A DNA stretch of 54,085 nucleotides from positions 1 to 54,085 of the forward strand of contig CALEDT010000027.1 in NCBI GenBank assembly GCA_937949525.1, given 5' to 3'. This DNA comes from an uncultured Burkholderiales bacterium. Lineage in GTDB: Bacteria > Pseudomonadota > Gammaproteobacteria > Burkholderiales > Thiobacillaceae. Below, one piece after another: positions 1 through 7,455 of the stretch. The notes beneath the pieces were generated by a model that did no database searches, was not told the origin of the DNA, and saw nothing but the letters and a program-made list of their open reading frames with translations. A program made the position numbers and the translations under genes. Every line of letters begins with the position of its first letter. Within the stretch, counting starts at the first letter, position 1.

Positions 1-735
1 GAAAACCTCGATCTGTACTACGGCGAAGCGCGGGCGCTGCACGCCATCAACATGACCATCCCCAAAAAGCGCGTCACCGCCTTCATTGGCCCCAGCGGTT
101 GCGGCAAGTCGACTTTGCTGCGTTGCTTCAACCGCATGAACGATCTGGTCGACATCTGCCGCGTCGAAGGCAAGATCCTGATGGAAGGCAAGAACATCTA
201 TGACCGGGACGTCAATGTCGCGTTGCTGCGTAGGCGCGTGGGCATGGTGTTCCAGAAGCCCAATCCGTTTCCCAAGTCGATCTACGAAAACGTCGCTTAC
301 GGTCTGCGCATCATGGGCATCAACGACAAGAAGACCCTGGACGAGGCGGTGGAGCGCTCACTGCGCGGTGCGGCGCTGTGGGACGAGGTCAAGGACCGCT
401 TGGAAGAAAGCGGCATGAGTCTGTCCGGCGGCCAGCAACAGCGTCTGGTGATTGCCCGTGCGGTCGCGCTGGAGCCCGATGTGCTGTTGCTGGACGAACC
501 GGCCTCCGCCCTCGACCCGATCTCCACCGCCAAGATCGAGGAACTGGTCGATGAGCTCAAGACCAAGTACACCATCGTCATCGTCACCCACAACATGCAA
601 CAGGCCGCGCGCATTTCCGATTACACCGCATTCATGTACATGGGCGACCTGATCGAGTTCGGTCCGACCAATTCCCTGTTCCTGAAACCCAAGCAGAAAC
701 AGACCGAGGACTACATCACCGGTCGCTTCGGCTGA
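1..735 (+). CDS. pstB: Phosphate ABC transporter ATP-binding protein PstB (5' partial)
   Basis: This is the ATPase of the high-affinity phosphate importer PstSCAB and acts on the cytoplasmic face of the inner membrane. The reading frame is open from the first base, so the N-terminus lies outside the window. Visible motifs are Walker A GPSGCGKS (about 88-111), the Q-loop in [12 protein letters not shown], the ABC signature LSGGQQQR, Walker B VLLLDEP and the switch histidine in IVTHNM. The residues around Walker A ([11 protein letters not shown]) and the tail ([10 protein letters not shown]) are typical of PstB rather than of other ABC ATPases. pstB is often followed by phoU; here the next gene is a small unknown one and no phoU is seen. 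Confidence 0.96.
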   Translation, partial: ENLDLYYGEARALHAINMTIPKKRVTAFIGPSGCGKSTLLRCFNRMNDLVDICRVEGKILMEGKNIYDRDVNVALLRRRVGMVFQKPNPFPKSIYENVAYGLRIMGINDKKTLDEAVERSLRGAALWDEVKDRLEESGMSLSGGQQQRLVIARAVALEPDVLLLDEPASALDPISTAKIEELVDELKTKYTIVIVTHNMQQAARISDYTAFMYMGDLIEFGPTNSLFLKPKQKQTEDYITGRFG

Positions 736-882
736 TCGGCTGCCGGCATAGGCGGTACGTAATCATTCAGCAACACTTCCGTAACACGGAGCTTGTGCCG
801 GGATGCTAAGCTGTTCGCCTATTTTATGACCCGCCGGCGGTGCTGCCTGTGGGTTGGACAACGCTCAGCAAGGAATCCCGAC

Positions 883-1143
883 ATGGCTAACGCGGTCAAG
901 ACCATCGCAAAATACATCGCGCGCAACGAAGACGACGAGGCAGCCGTGGTGCTGCGCGAATTGTGCCAGGCGCTCGAAGCCAGCGGCAGTTTCGAGTTGT
1001 CGCGCATGTATGAGCTCAACAACAAGGCGTTCCGGTTGGCACTGGAACTGCTGGAAGAATGGCGCTTCGACCGCCACGTGATCGAACGGCGTCTTCAGAA
1101 GTATCTGGATCAGGACGACAAGGACGACAAAGAGGCGGCGTGA
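883..1143 (+). CDS. Small conserved-looking protein of unknown function (86 aa)
   Basis: I do not recognise this protein. It is short, highly charged and predicted to be almost wholly helical, with leucine- and glutamate-rich stretches (AAVVLRELCQALEASG, FRLALELLEEW) and an acidic-lysine tail (DQDDKDDKEAA). No signal peptide or membrane segment is visible, so it is probably cytosolic. The ATG at 883 is preferred over an upstream in-frame ATG at 814 because AGCAAGGA (866-873) is placed as a ribosome binding site and the added N-terminus would be Cys/Arg-rich and atypical. It lies about 150 bp after pstB and about 115 bp before tpiA on the same strand. Confidence 0.7.
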   Translation: MANAVKTIAKYIARNEDDEAAVVLRELCQALEASGSFELSRMYELNNKAFRLALELLEEWRFDRHVIERRLQKYLDQDDKDDKEAA

Positions 1144-1164
1144 ATTTCGGCATGCCGTTGGGCG

Positions 1165-1205
1165 CCCGAACGTCGGCGCCGACGGCTGTAGGCCGTCTCG
1201 GGTTT
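1165..1205 (+). terminator. GC-rich nested hairpin before tpiA (possible terminator)
   Basis: CCCGA (1165-1169) can pair with TCGGG (1198-1202). Inside it GACGGC (1181-1186) can pair with GCCGTC (1192-1197). Only three T residues follow, so this is at best a weak intrinsic terminator for the small upstream gene. Confidence 0.3.
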
Positions 1206-1232
1206 GACCTGGTATCGCTTCGCCGCTAATAT
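1204..1232 (+). promoter_or_regulatory. Sigma-70 promoter of tpiA
   Basis: A -35 box TTGACC (1204-1209) and a -10 box TAATAT (1227-1232) are separated by exactly 17 bp. This predicts transcription starting near 1239, about 20 nt before the tpiA start codon. Confidence 0.75.
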
Positions 1233-1258
1233 CCGCCGCTTTACAGAGGATCCACCCG

Positions 1259-2005
1259 ATGCGTCGAAAACTGGTCGCCGGTAACTGGAAAATGCACGGC
1301 AGCTTGAGCGAAAACGAAACGCTGTTGCGTGGCGTGCTCGCCGGCATGGCCGACGTCAAGGCTGCCGTCGCCGTGTGCGTACCGTTTCCCTATCTGCATC
1401 AGGCGCGTCATCTGCTGGCCGGCGGCCCGATCGCCTGGGGTGCGCAAAACCTCAGCCAGCATGCCAAGGGTGCCTACACCGGCGAAGTGTCCGCCGCCAT
1501 GCTCAACGACTTCTCCTGCCGCTATGTCATCGTCGGTCACTCCGAGCGGCGCGCGCTGTACGGCGAGAGCGACGAGGTCGTCGCCGAGAAGTTCGCCGCT
1601 GCGCTGGCTGCGGGCCTGACGCCCATCCTGTGCGTGGGCGAAACGCTGGAAGAGCGCGAGACCGGTGTCACCGAACAGGTGGTCGCGCGCCAACTCGATG
1701 CCGTCATCGGTCGTAGCGGCATCGCCGCCCTGGCCGCGTCGGTGCTGGCTTATGAGCCGGTCTGGGCGATCGGCACCGGCCGCACCGCCACACCGCAGCA
1801 GGCGCAGGACGTGCATGCCTTCATTCGCGCCAAACTGCGCGCGCTCGACGCCGAGGTGGCGGACGGGCTGATCATTCAGTACGGCGGCAGCGTCAAGGCC
1901 GGCAACGCGGCCGAACTGTTCGGCCAGCCGGACATCGATGGCGGACTGATCGGCGGCGCTTCGCTGAACGCCGATGAATTCCTTGCCATCTGTCGCGCCG
2001 CCTGA
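1259..2005 (+). CDS. tpiA: Triosephosphate isomerase
   Basis: TpiA interconverts dihydroxyacetone phosphate and glyceraldehyde 3-phosphate in glycolysis and gluconeogenesis, in the cytosol as a dimer. The 248-residue length is normal for the family. The start AGNWKMHG carries the catalytic Asn/Lys, IVGHSERR the electrophilic His, [11 protein letters not shown] the catalytic Glu plus flexible loop 6, and [10 protein letters not shown] the phosphate-binding loop. The start is supported by GAGGA at 1246-1250 and by the sigma-70 promoter just upstream. The stop is 12 nt before secG, so the two are probably cotranscribed. Confidence 0.98.
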   Translation: MRRKLVAGNWKMHGSLSENETLLRGVLAGMADVKAAVAVCVPFPYLHQARHLLAGGPIAWGAQNLSQHAKGAYTGEVSAAMLNDFSCRYVIVGHSERRALYGESDEVVAEKFAAALAAGLTPILCVGETLEERETGVTEQVVARQLDAVIGRSGIAALAASVLAYEPVWAIGTGRTATPQQAQDVHAFIRAKLRALDAEVADGLIIQYGGSVKAGNAAELFGQPDIDGGLIGGASLNADEFLAICRAA

Positions 2006-2017
2006 TTCGAGGTCGAT

Positions 2018-2350
2018 ATGGAAGTTCTGGTCTGGGTGTTGCACGTTCTGATCGCCGTCGCGGTGATCGTGCTGGTGTTGTTACAGCACGGCAAGGGCGC
2101 CGACATGGGTGCGGCGTTCGGCAGTGGTTCCTCCGGCAGCCTGTTCGGTGCCAGCGGTTCCGCCAATTTCCTGTCGCGTACCACCGCCGTGCTCGCCACC
2201 GCGTTTTTCCTGACCAGCCTGGGGCTGACCTACTTCGCCGCGCAGAAGCACGAGGCCCGTATCACGCCGCTGGCCGCGCCCGTCGCGCCCAGCGCTCCGG
2301 CGCCTGCTGCGCCGGACGGCGGCGACAAGTCCGGCGCCATCCCGAAGTAA
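2018..2350 (+). CDS. secG: Preprotein translocase subunit SecG
   Basis: SecG is the small accessory subunit of the SecYEG channel in the inner membrane and assists SecA-driven protein export. The protein (110 aa) has two transmembrane helices (about residues 4-20 and 52-70) around the conserved loop [26 protein letters not shown]. The Ala/Pro-rich tail ([16 protein letters not shown]) is low-complexity, as is common in proteobacterial SecG. GAGGT just before the ATG is the ribosome binding site. The tpiA-secG-tRNA-Leu arrangement is widespread in proteobacteria. Confidence 0.95.
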   Translation: MEVLVWVLHVLIAVAVIVLVLLQHGKGADMGAAFGSGSSGSLFGASGSANFLSRTTAVLATAFFLTSLGLTYFAAQKHEARITPLAAPVAPSAPAPAAPDGGDKSGAIPK

Positions 2351-2382
2351 CCCGGCCGGGCGCGCAACCCGCGCCCGCGCCC

Positions 2383-2467
2383 GCCGACGTGGTGAAATTG
2401 GTAGACACGCTGTCTTGAGGGGGCAGTGACGAAAGTCGTGCGAGTTCGAGTCTCGCCGTCGGCACCA
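2383..2467 (+). tRNA. tRNA-Leu(GAG)
   Basis: The acceptor stem GCCGACG pairs with CGTCGGC, and CCA is encoded at the 3' end. The anticodon stem CTGTC/GGCAG encloses the loop TTGAGGG with anticodon GAG. A long variable arm, typical of leucine tRNAs, and the T-arm GTTCGAGTC are present. It follows secG by 32 nt and is probably cotranscribed. Confidence 0.96.
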
Positions 2468-2665
2468 CCTTGACGTATGCCCTGGTCTCGCCCTCGCGCG
2501 GGGCGGGTGGCGGCATGGGGCGACGATTGCGCCCGCTGTCGTGGCGGCAATCCAGTTGCGGCCGTCGCGCCCAGCGCCCGTTTCCGGCTCACCGCGCTAC
2601 GCTCGCAATCACGCCCAACGCCGCATTCGAGTGGGCTGCGTGCCTTGGTTGCCGCCCGCGCGGAT

Positions 2666-2683
2666 TGTCGGAATTTTTTACAC
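2666..2683 (+). promoter_or_regulatory. Copy 1 of shared motif TGTCGRRWTTTTTTACRC (putative activator site)
   Basis: The sequence is TGTCGGAATTTTTTACAC. It shares identical spacing with copies at 3671 and 5086. It begins 81 bp upstream of the GG of a sigma-54 promoter, a usual distance for an enhancer-binding protein. There is no upstream pairing arm, so it is not a terminator. Confidence 0.6.
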
Positions 2684-2745
2684 GGCCCCTTGGTGGTCAT
2701 CCGATGGGGTTCTTAAGTCATTGAAAAAACAGCATCGTATGGTGA

Positions 2746-2761
2746 TGGCACGCGCCTTGCT
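2746..2761 (+). promoter_or_regulatory. Sigma-54 (-24/-12) promoter of the PEP-CTERM gene
   Basis: TGGCACGCGCCTTGCT matches the sigma-54 consensus TGGCACG-N4-TTGCW at every defined position, with GG-N10-GC spacing. Transcription would start near 2772 and leave a leader of about 90 nt before the gene at 2865. Confidence 0.85.
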
Positions 2762-2864
2762 TTATCCAGCGCAAGTCCGGCGGCGGCGTAAGCGAGTGAA
2801 TACCGCCAAGGGAATCCGGAAATCACGTCGGCCTTGAAACGGGCCTTAACTTGGAGAAATGATC

Positions 2865-3611
2865 ATGCACAACAAGACTCTGCTCGCTGCTGCTGTGGCC
2901 GCAACCTGGGCCATGGCCAGTGCAGGCGCATCGGCAGCCATTATCGTCAGTGAGGCGAATCTGACCGGTAACGTCCTGTTTTCCGGATTTGCCGACGGCA
3001 CCCCGGGCACTTTCACGGCAACGTTCAACAACCTGAACGGCCGAGTCGACTTTCAGAATCTGCCCAATGGCGGTTACAAGGTATACGCGGGCGGCCAAGT
3101 CGTTTTGGATGCCGACGGACCTGGCCCGATCCCGCCGATCATCAATGTCAACGAGCCGCTGACGCATATCTACATGGGTTATCTTGGCTCCAGTGGTTTG
3201 ACCCTCCCGGCATACAGCTTCACATTTGGCTCGCCGCTGCCGGGAAACATCCCCTTCCAGTTCGATCTCGAGTACGATGGTTATGCCAGCAGTTCGGTCA
3301 TGAGCTTCCTGGCGCCGTTGGGTTTCGTCAACCCGGATGGTGCCGGTAAGCTGAGCGTCAGCGGAACCTTCCTTGCCAACGGCACGGGTGCCGTGGTCAA
3401 CTTCACCGAATCCGATCTGACTTGGGCCGGTTTCGGGGGCACGTTGCTGTTGGCTGATCAGACCGTGGGCAACAATAACGGCTTGATCGGCGGTGCTTTC
3501 GTTCTGCGCGACTTCAGGGTTACGGCCGAAGTGGCCGAGCCGGCCACCCTGGGCCTGCTGGGTCTGGGTCTGATCGGCCTGGCTGCCGCTCGCCGTCGCA
3601 AGGCTGCCTGA
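2865..3611 (+). CDS. PEP-CTERM sorting domain-containing protein
   Basis: This is an exported protein of unknown function carrying an exosortase sorting signal. The N-terminus (MHNKTLLAAAVAATWAMASA) is a Sec signal peptide with likely cleavage after ASA at about residue 24. The C-terminus has the EPAT form of the PEP motif, a hydrophobic stretch (LGLLGLGLIGLAAA) and the basic RRRK tail. In the family the signal directs the protein to an exosortase, which removes the tail at the inner membrane, and the proteins are linked to exopolysaccharide and floc formation. The middle (about 200 aa) is Gly/Asn-rich and beta-like; I see no enzyme motif. The ATG at 2865 is preferred over 2859 because GGAG (2853-2856) is 8 nt before it. 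No exosortase gene is in the window. Confidence 0.9.
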   Translation: MHNKTLLAAAVAATWAMASAGASAAIIVSEANLTGNVLFSGFADGTPGTFTATFNNLNGRVDFQNLPNGGYKVYAGGQVVLDADGPGPIPPIINVNEPLTHIYMGYLGSSGLTLPAYSFTFGSPLPGNIPFQFDLEYDGYASSSVMSFLAPLGFVNPDGAGKLSVSGTFLANGTGAVVNFTESDLTWAGFGGTLLLADQTVGNNNGLIGGAFVLRDFRVTAEVAEPATLGLLGLGLIGLAAARRRKAA

Positions 3612-3626
3612 GTCACCGCTAGCCGA

Positions 3627-3684
3627 AACCCGACGGTGCCGGCTGGGCTCCATGAGAGCGCAAGCCGGATTGTCGGGTTTTTTT
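3627..3684 (+). terminator. Rho-independent terminator after the PEP-CTERM gene
   Basis: AAACCCGAC (3627-3635) pairs with GTCGGGTTT (3672-3680). An inner stem CCGGCT/AGCCGG (3640-3645 with 3663-3668) strengthens the hairpin, and a run of seven T (3678-3684) follows. Its right arm and T-run are also copy 2 of the shared 18-nt motif. Confidence 0.8.
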
Positions 3685-3688
3685 ACGC
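3671..3688 (+). promoter_or_regulatory. Copy 2 of shared motif TGTCGRRWTTTTTTACRC
   Basis: The sequence is TGTCGGGTTTTTTTACGC, and like copy 1 it is preceded by CGGAT. It lies about 205 bp upstream of the polysaccharide export gene. The only GG-N10-GC candidate at the expected distance is TGGTCAGGATAGAGC (3758-3772), a poor sigma-54 match. The overlap with a terminator makes a purely structural explanation possible for this copy. Confidence 0.4.
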
Positions 3689-3874
3689 CCGCCGTTCCCG
3701 GACATTCCGGGGCGGTTCGCGGTTGGCCTGTCGCCATCGGAATATTTGACTCCACGATGGTCAGGATAGAGCGTCAGTGAGGCCATGCCGGCTTGCAATG
3801 CACTGCCGAATGCCCGAACATCCGGCGCGCGTCGCCGCCCGTTTTGTGGGTGGCTGTTCCTGTCGTGAATCCAG

Positions 3875-5068
3875 GTGGTTACCGTGCAAGTTCTTGCTGC
3901 TTTGTCGCGCTTTCTCCACTTCCACAACCATGTCGCATCGCGGCTGTCGGCAGCGTTGCTGCTCGGCGTCGTCGCCGGCTGCGCGGTGATTCCCGGCACC
4001 CATACCTATGGCATGCGCACGCAATCGTCGGTCGCGCTGCCGGTCAAGCAGGCTGATGACGTGGTGCCGGCCAACGTCAAGTTGCAGCCGATCAACGCCG
4101 AGTTGATCATCGAGCAGGAAAGACAATTGCGCGCCACGTCCACCAGTGCCGCAACGCGAAACCAGCAGACGGCGGCCAGCGATGTGCCGGCCGACTACAA
4201 GATCGGTCCCGGCGACATCCTCAACGTCACCGTGTGGGACCACCCGGAACTGACCATCCCGGCCGGTTCCTATCGCGCCGCGGATCAGACCGGCAACGTC
4301 GTCGCCGAGGACGGAACCATCTTCTATCCCTATGTCGGCACGTTGCGCGTGGCCGGGCTCACCACGCGCGAGGTGCGCACCATATTGGCGCAACGGCTGG
4401 CCCGGCACATCGAGAAGCCGCAGGTGGACGTGCGCGTGATCGCGTTCCGCAGCAAGCGCGTGTACGTGGTGGGCGAGGTGGCGCGCCCCGGCCAGCAGGA
4501 GATCACCGATATTCCGATGACCATCCTGGATGCAGTCAACCGTGCCGGTGGTTTCACCAAGGATGCCGACCACAGTCAGGTGCAGTTGACGCGCGCCGGC
4601 ACCACGTGGCGTGTCGATCTGCAGGCGCTGTACGAAGAGGGGGCCGTCGGCCAGAATGTCATGCTGCAACCCAACGACATCGTCAACGTGCCGGACCGCG
4701 CGCTCAACAAGGTGTTCGTGCTGGGCGAGGTGCAGAAGCCCGGGTCTTTCTTCATGAACAAGCGCCGCATCACGCTGGCCGAGGCGCTCGCCGACGCCGG
4801 CTACATCAACCAGCAAAGCGCCAACCCGCACTGGATCTTCGTGATGCGCGGCCAGGCCGATCAGCCCGAACTGTTCCATCTGGATTCCAAGTCACCCGAC
4901 GCGCTGCTACTGGCCGATCGTTTCCCGCTGCGTCCGCGTGACATCGTCTATGTCGATGCCGCCGAGGTGGCGCGCTGGAACCGCGTGATCAGCAACATCC
5001 TGCCGACCGCGCAGTTGCTGAATACCTTGAGCAGCGTGGACTACCCGTTGTTCGGCGGACGGCAGTAA
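3875..5068 (+). CDS. Polysaccharide export lipoprotein (Wza/EpsD-type, SLBB domains)
   Basis: This is the likely outer-membrane channel for exopolysaccharide. The N-terminal hydrophobic stretch ends in the lipobox VAGC, giving a lipid-modified Cys at residue 36. The polysaccharide export domain follows (YKIGPGDILNVTVWDHPELT), then two SLBB-like repeats, each introduced by VYVVGEVARPGQQ and VFVLGEVQKPGSF. At 397 residues it is close to E. coli Wza (379). The start is uncertain: GTG at 3875 gives a long pre-signal segment and GTG at 3884 is also possible. It heads a run of export genes (transferase, phosphatase, autokinase), and copy 2 of the motif upstream suggests shared control with the PEP-CTERM gene. 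Confidence 0.92.
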   Translation: MVTVQVLAALSRFLHFHNHVASRLSAALLLGVVAGCAVIPGTHTYGMRTQSSVALPVKQADDVVPANVKLQPINAELIIEQERQLRATSTSAATRNQQTAASDVPADYKIGPGDILNVTVWDHPELTIPAGSYRAADQTGNVVAEDGTIFYPYVGTLRVAGLTTREVRTILAQRLARHIEKPQVDVRVIAFRSKRVYVVGEVARPGQQEITDIPMTILDAVNRAGGFTKDADHSQVQLTRAGTTWRVDLQALYEEGAVGQNVMLQPNDIVNVPDRALNKVFVLGEVQKPGSFFMNKRRITLAEALADAGYINQQSANPHWIFVMRGQADQPELFHLDSKSPDALLLADRFPLRPRDIVYVDAAEVARWNRVISNILPTAQLLNTLSSVDYPLFGGRQ

Positions 5069-5084
5069 GCCATCGCGGGGCCGC

Positions 5085-5112
5085 CTGTCGAGTTTTTTTA
5101 CACACTCGACAG
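5085..5112. repeat. Perfect 8-bp inverted repeat with T-run in the spacer
   Basis: CTGTCGAG (5085-5092) and CTCGACAG (5105-5112) are exact inverted copies separated by TTTTTTTACACA. Because the T-run is in the loop and not after the stem, this does not look like a canonical terminator. It fits a dimer-binding operator better and contains copy 3 of the 18-nt motif. Confidence 0.75.
5086..5103 (+). promoter_or_regulatory. Copy 3 of shared motif TGTCGRRWTTTTTTACRC
   Basis: The sequence is TGTCGAGTTTTTTTACAC. It begins 104 bp upstream of the GG of the sigma-54 promoter at 5189 and is the only copy with a complete second half-site (CGACA, 5107-5111). Confidence 0.6.
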
Positions 5113-5188
5113 CGGTCCGTCTCCGGCGGATTGCAGGGATCGATTATGTCGTTCAATCCAAACCGGATTTTTGTCTGACCCAGGTTTA

Positions 5189-5204
5189 TGGCATGGAATC
5201 TGCA
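5189..5204 (+). promoter_or_regulatory. Sigma-54 (-24/-12) promoter of the WecA-type transferase gene
   Basis: TGGCATGGAATCTGCA keeps the GG-N10-GC spacing, the TGGCA of the -24 element and TGCA of the -12 element. Transcription would start near 5215, about 120 nt before the gene at 5335. Confidence 0.7.
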
Positions 5205-5334
5205 TGGTGACGCCGGTCACATGGGGTCGCGCTGGTCGGCATATGCATCAGTATTTCAGGATGTTCGCGATGTTGCTCCCGCCATGCTTTGCGGGCGCGT
5301 GACCGCCGTTACCGAACACCAATAAGGGGGTCGC

Positions 5335-6837
5335 ATGATCATGGTTCACGTCGTCGAATTCTTCGTGACGTTACTGTTCGCCGGCGTGGCCCTGCGCTAC
5401 GCCATGCGTCTGGCGCATCGCCATGGCATCGTCGACAAACCGGGCGGACACAAGACGCATGCGCACAGCACGCCGTTCGTCGGCGGTACCGCGGTGCTCG
5501 CGGCCTTGCTCTGCGCGTTGTACGTGCTGTATGCACGCGAGTTGCTGCCCATGCACCAATGGGGTGCGCTGGCTCTGAGTTCGCTCATCATCTTTCTCAC
5601 CGGCTTCGCCGACGATCTGTGGCAACTCAGCTTCAAGCCGCGTTTGGTCATCCAGGCGGGCGCCGCGCTATTGATGACCCTGTGGGCCGGCGTCACGCTG
5701 GCCGACCTCGGATGGCTTACTGGCGGGCCGCTGCACCTGGGCTGGCTGGCGATTCCGTTCACCGTGTTCGCCACGATCGGTGTGATCAACGCGCTCAATA
5801 TGATCGATGGCATCGATGGCCTGTCCGGCTCGGTCAGCTTCGTCAGTCTGCTACTGATCGCATTGGTGGCGCATAGCGCCGGCGCCCAGGCGCATCTGAC
5901 GCTGGCGGTGATGCTGATGGCCGGCGTTGCCGCGTTCTTGTTCTTCAACATGCGTTACCCGACCAACCGGCGCGCGCGTGTGTTCATGGGGGATAACGGC
6001 AGCATGTTGCTGGGCCTGCTGTTCGCCTGGCTGCTGATCGACCTGTCGCAGGGCGAGCATCGCGCCATGCCGCCGGTGCTGGCACTCTGGCTGTTCGCGG
6101 TGCCGCTGATGGATACCGTGGGCATCATGACGCGTCGGGTCTGGCTGGGCCGCTCGCCGTTCCGTCCGGATCGGCACCACTTGCATCACCTGTTCATCCG
6201 CGCCGGCTTCCGCGTACAGGATACCGTGTATGCGATCGCCCTGATCCAACTGGTTTTCGGCTTTGTGGGCTTCGCCATGCTGGCTGTGGACGTGGCCGAG
6301 TCGACCATGCTGATCGCGTTCCTGATCGCGTTTGCCGCGTATTTCTATCTGGTGCTGCGCCCGTGGCGCTTCGTGCCGGCGCTGCGCCGGGTGCACACCT
6401 GGCTGGGCCTGACCTCGCCGGAGGTCAAGGGCGTCTACATCGGCAACTGCCACCCCGATCATGCCGAGTTGATGATCAAGGCGCTGGTCGATTACCTGCG
6501 TGGCCGCGACGATTATCGCCTATCGGTATACGAGACGCGCGACGCCACCATCCGCCCCGCCGGACACGTCTACGCCATCCTGGAACTGCTATACGAGGAT
6601 ACCGATGCGGCGCAGGATGAAACGCGGCGGCTGGTGGACAGCTTGAAGACGCGGTTTCGCGGCTATCGGGACGTGCGGGTGCGCCAGTATCTGGTGCGCA
6701 ACGACACCAACGACCGTCGTGTCGGCATCAAGCCCCATGCGCTCGATCGACGCCTGCATGATCGGCGCGCTCGCCACCCCAAGGCCTTGATCCACAGTGA
6801 GCATGTGATCGGCCGCGCCAACACGGTCGCTGCCTGA
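5335..6837 (+). CDS. WecA/WbpL-type undecaprenyl-phosphate sugar-1-phosphate transferase with C-terminal extension
   Basis: This polytopic membrane protein (glycosyltransferase family 4, MraY/WecA) should load the first sugar phosphate onto undecaprenyl phosphate to start exopolysaccharide repeat-unit synthesis. Motifs are FADDLWQL (Asp93-Asp94), NALNMIDGIDGL (152-163), FMGDNGSM (217-224) and the cytoplasmic His cluster RPDRHHLHHLF (278-288). The membrane domain ends near residue 350, about the usual family length. The remaining roughly 150 residues (VKGVYIGNCHPDHAELM onward, ending in an Arg/His-rich tail) are soluble and unrecognised. AAGGGGG at 5324-5330 lies before ATG 5335, and ATG 5341 is also possible. 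Sigma-54 control is suggested by the promoter at 5189. Confidence 0.9.
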   Translation: MIMVHVVEFFVTLLFAGVALRYAMRLAHRHGIVDKPGGHKTHAHSTPFVGGTAVLAALLCALYVLYARELLPMHQWGALALSSLIIFLTGFADDLWQLSFKPRLVIQAGAALLMTLWAGVTLADLGWLTGGPLHLGWLAIPFTVFATIGVINALNMIDGIDGLSGSVSFVSLLLIALVAHSAGAQAHLTLAVMLMAGVAAFLFFNMRYPTNRRARVFMGDNGSMLLGLLFAWLLIDLSQGEHRAMPPVLALWLFAVPLMDTVGIMTRRVWLGRSPFRPDRHHLHHLFIRAGFRVQDTVYAIALIQLVFGFVGFAMLAVDVAESTMLIAFLIAFAAYFYLVLRPWRFVPALRRVHTWLGLTSPEVKGVYIGNCHPDHAELMIKALVDYLRGRDDYRLSVYETRDATIRPAGHVYAILELLYEDTDAAQDETRRLVDSLKTRFRGYRDVRVRQYLVRNDTNDRRVGIKPHALDRRLHDRRARHPKALIHSEHVIGRANTVAA

Positions 6838-6854
6838 ACGGCCTTCATCCGCCG

Positions 6855-7295
6855 ATGTTCGAGCGCATCCTGGTCGTCTGCACCGGCAACATCTGTCGCA
6901 GCCCGATGGCGGAGATACTGCTCCGGCAACAGTTGCTGCAGGCCGGCAGGCGAGTGGAAGTGCGTTCGGCCGGAGTCGGCGCGCTGGTCAACCATCCGGC
7001 CGACCAGCCGGCGCGCGAACGCATGAAGGCGCGTGGCCTGGATCTGGAGTCACACCGTGCGCGCCAGTTCGATTCCGAACTGGCGCGCTGGGCCGACCTG
7101 ATCTTGGTGATGGAGCAGGCGCAGCGCGATGCGGTCATCGACATCGAGCCGACTGCGCGCGGCAAGATCTATCTGCTCGGCCACTGGGACGGCGGCAAGG
7201 AGGTGCCGGATCCCTACAGGCAGTCAGAAGCCGTATACGACGAAGCGCTGGCGCTGATCGACCACGCCCTGGCTTCCTGGGTGAAGCGGCTGTGA
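6855..7295 (+). CDS. Low-molecular-weight protein-tyrosine phosphatase (Wzb/Etp type)
   Basis: This cytosolic phosphatase should dephosphorylate the neighbouring tyrosine autokinase and so cycle polysaccharide polymerisation and export. The active-site loop CX5RS is CTGNICRS (Cys9 nucleophile, Arg15) and the general-acid loop is DPYRQ near the C-terminus. The 146-residue length is that of Wzb. It starts 17 nt after the transferase gene and precedes the kinase gene, the classical wza-wzb-wzc order with the transferase inserted. Confidence 0.93.
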   Translation: MFERILVVCTGNICRSPMAEILLRQQLLQAGRRVEVRSAGVGALVNHPADQPARERMKARGLDLESHRARQFDSELARWADLILVMEQAQRDAVIDIEPTARGKIYLLGHWDGGKEVPDPYRQSEAVYDEALALIDHALASWVKRL

Positions 7296-7455
7296 CCGCC
7301 CCCGGGCATACGAGGCGCCGCTCGCGCGCCACTCGGCTGCTGTGCGCGTTGCGGTGCGAATCACGCCGCCGCTACAATGCGCCGGCCTACCGTGCCCCCA
7401 TGCACGGACCTCACGCCTTGCCAGAGGCGCCCGTTCTCTTTTCCAGACCAGACCT

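Larger units (their letters stand above)
2468..2864. other. Intergenic region between tRNA-Leu and the PEP-CTERM gene
   Basis: This roughly 400-bp stretch holds no credible gene. Its first 190 bp show nothing recognisable. The second half holds the first copy of the 18-nt motif (2666-2683), a near-perfect sigma-54 promoter (2746-2761) and a leader of about 90 nt ending in a GGAG ribosome binding site. Confidence 0.6.

Noticed and set aside
750..765. GGCGGTACGT resembling an ops element for RfaH
   Set aside because: It differs from the consensus at a key base and lies before a small unknown gene, far from the polysaccharide genes.
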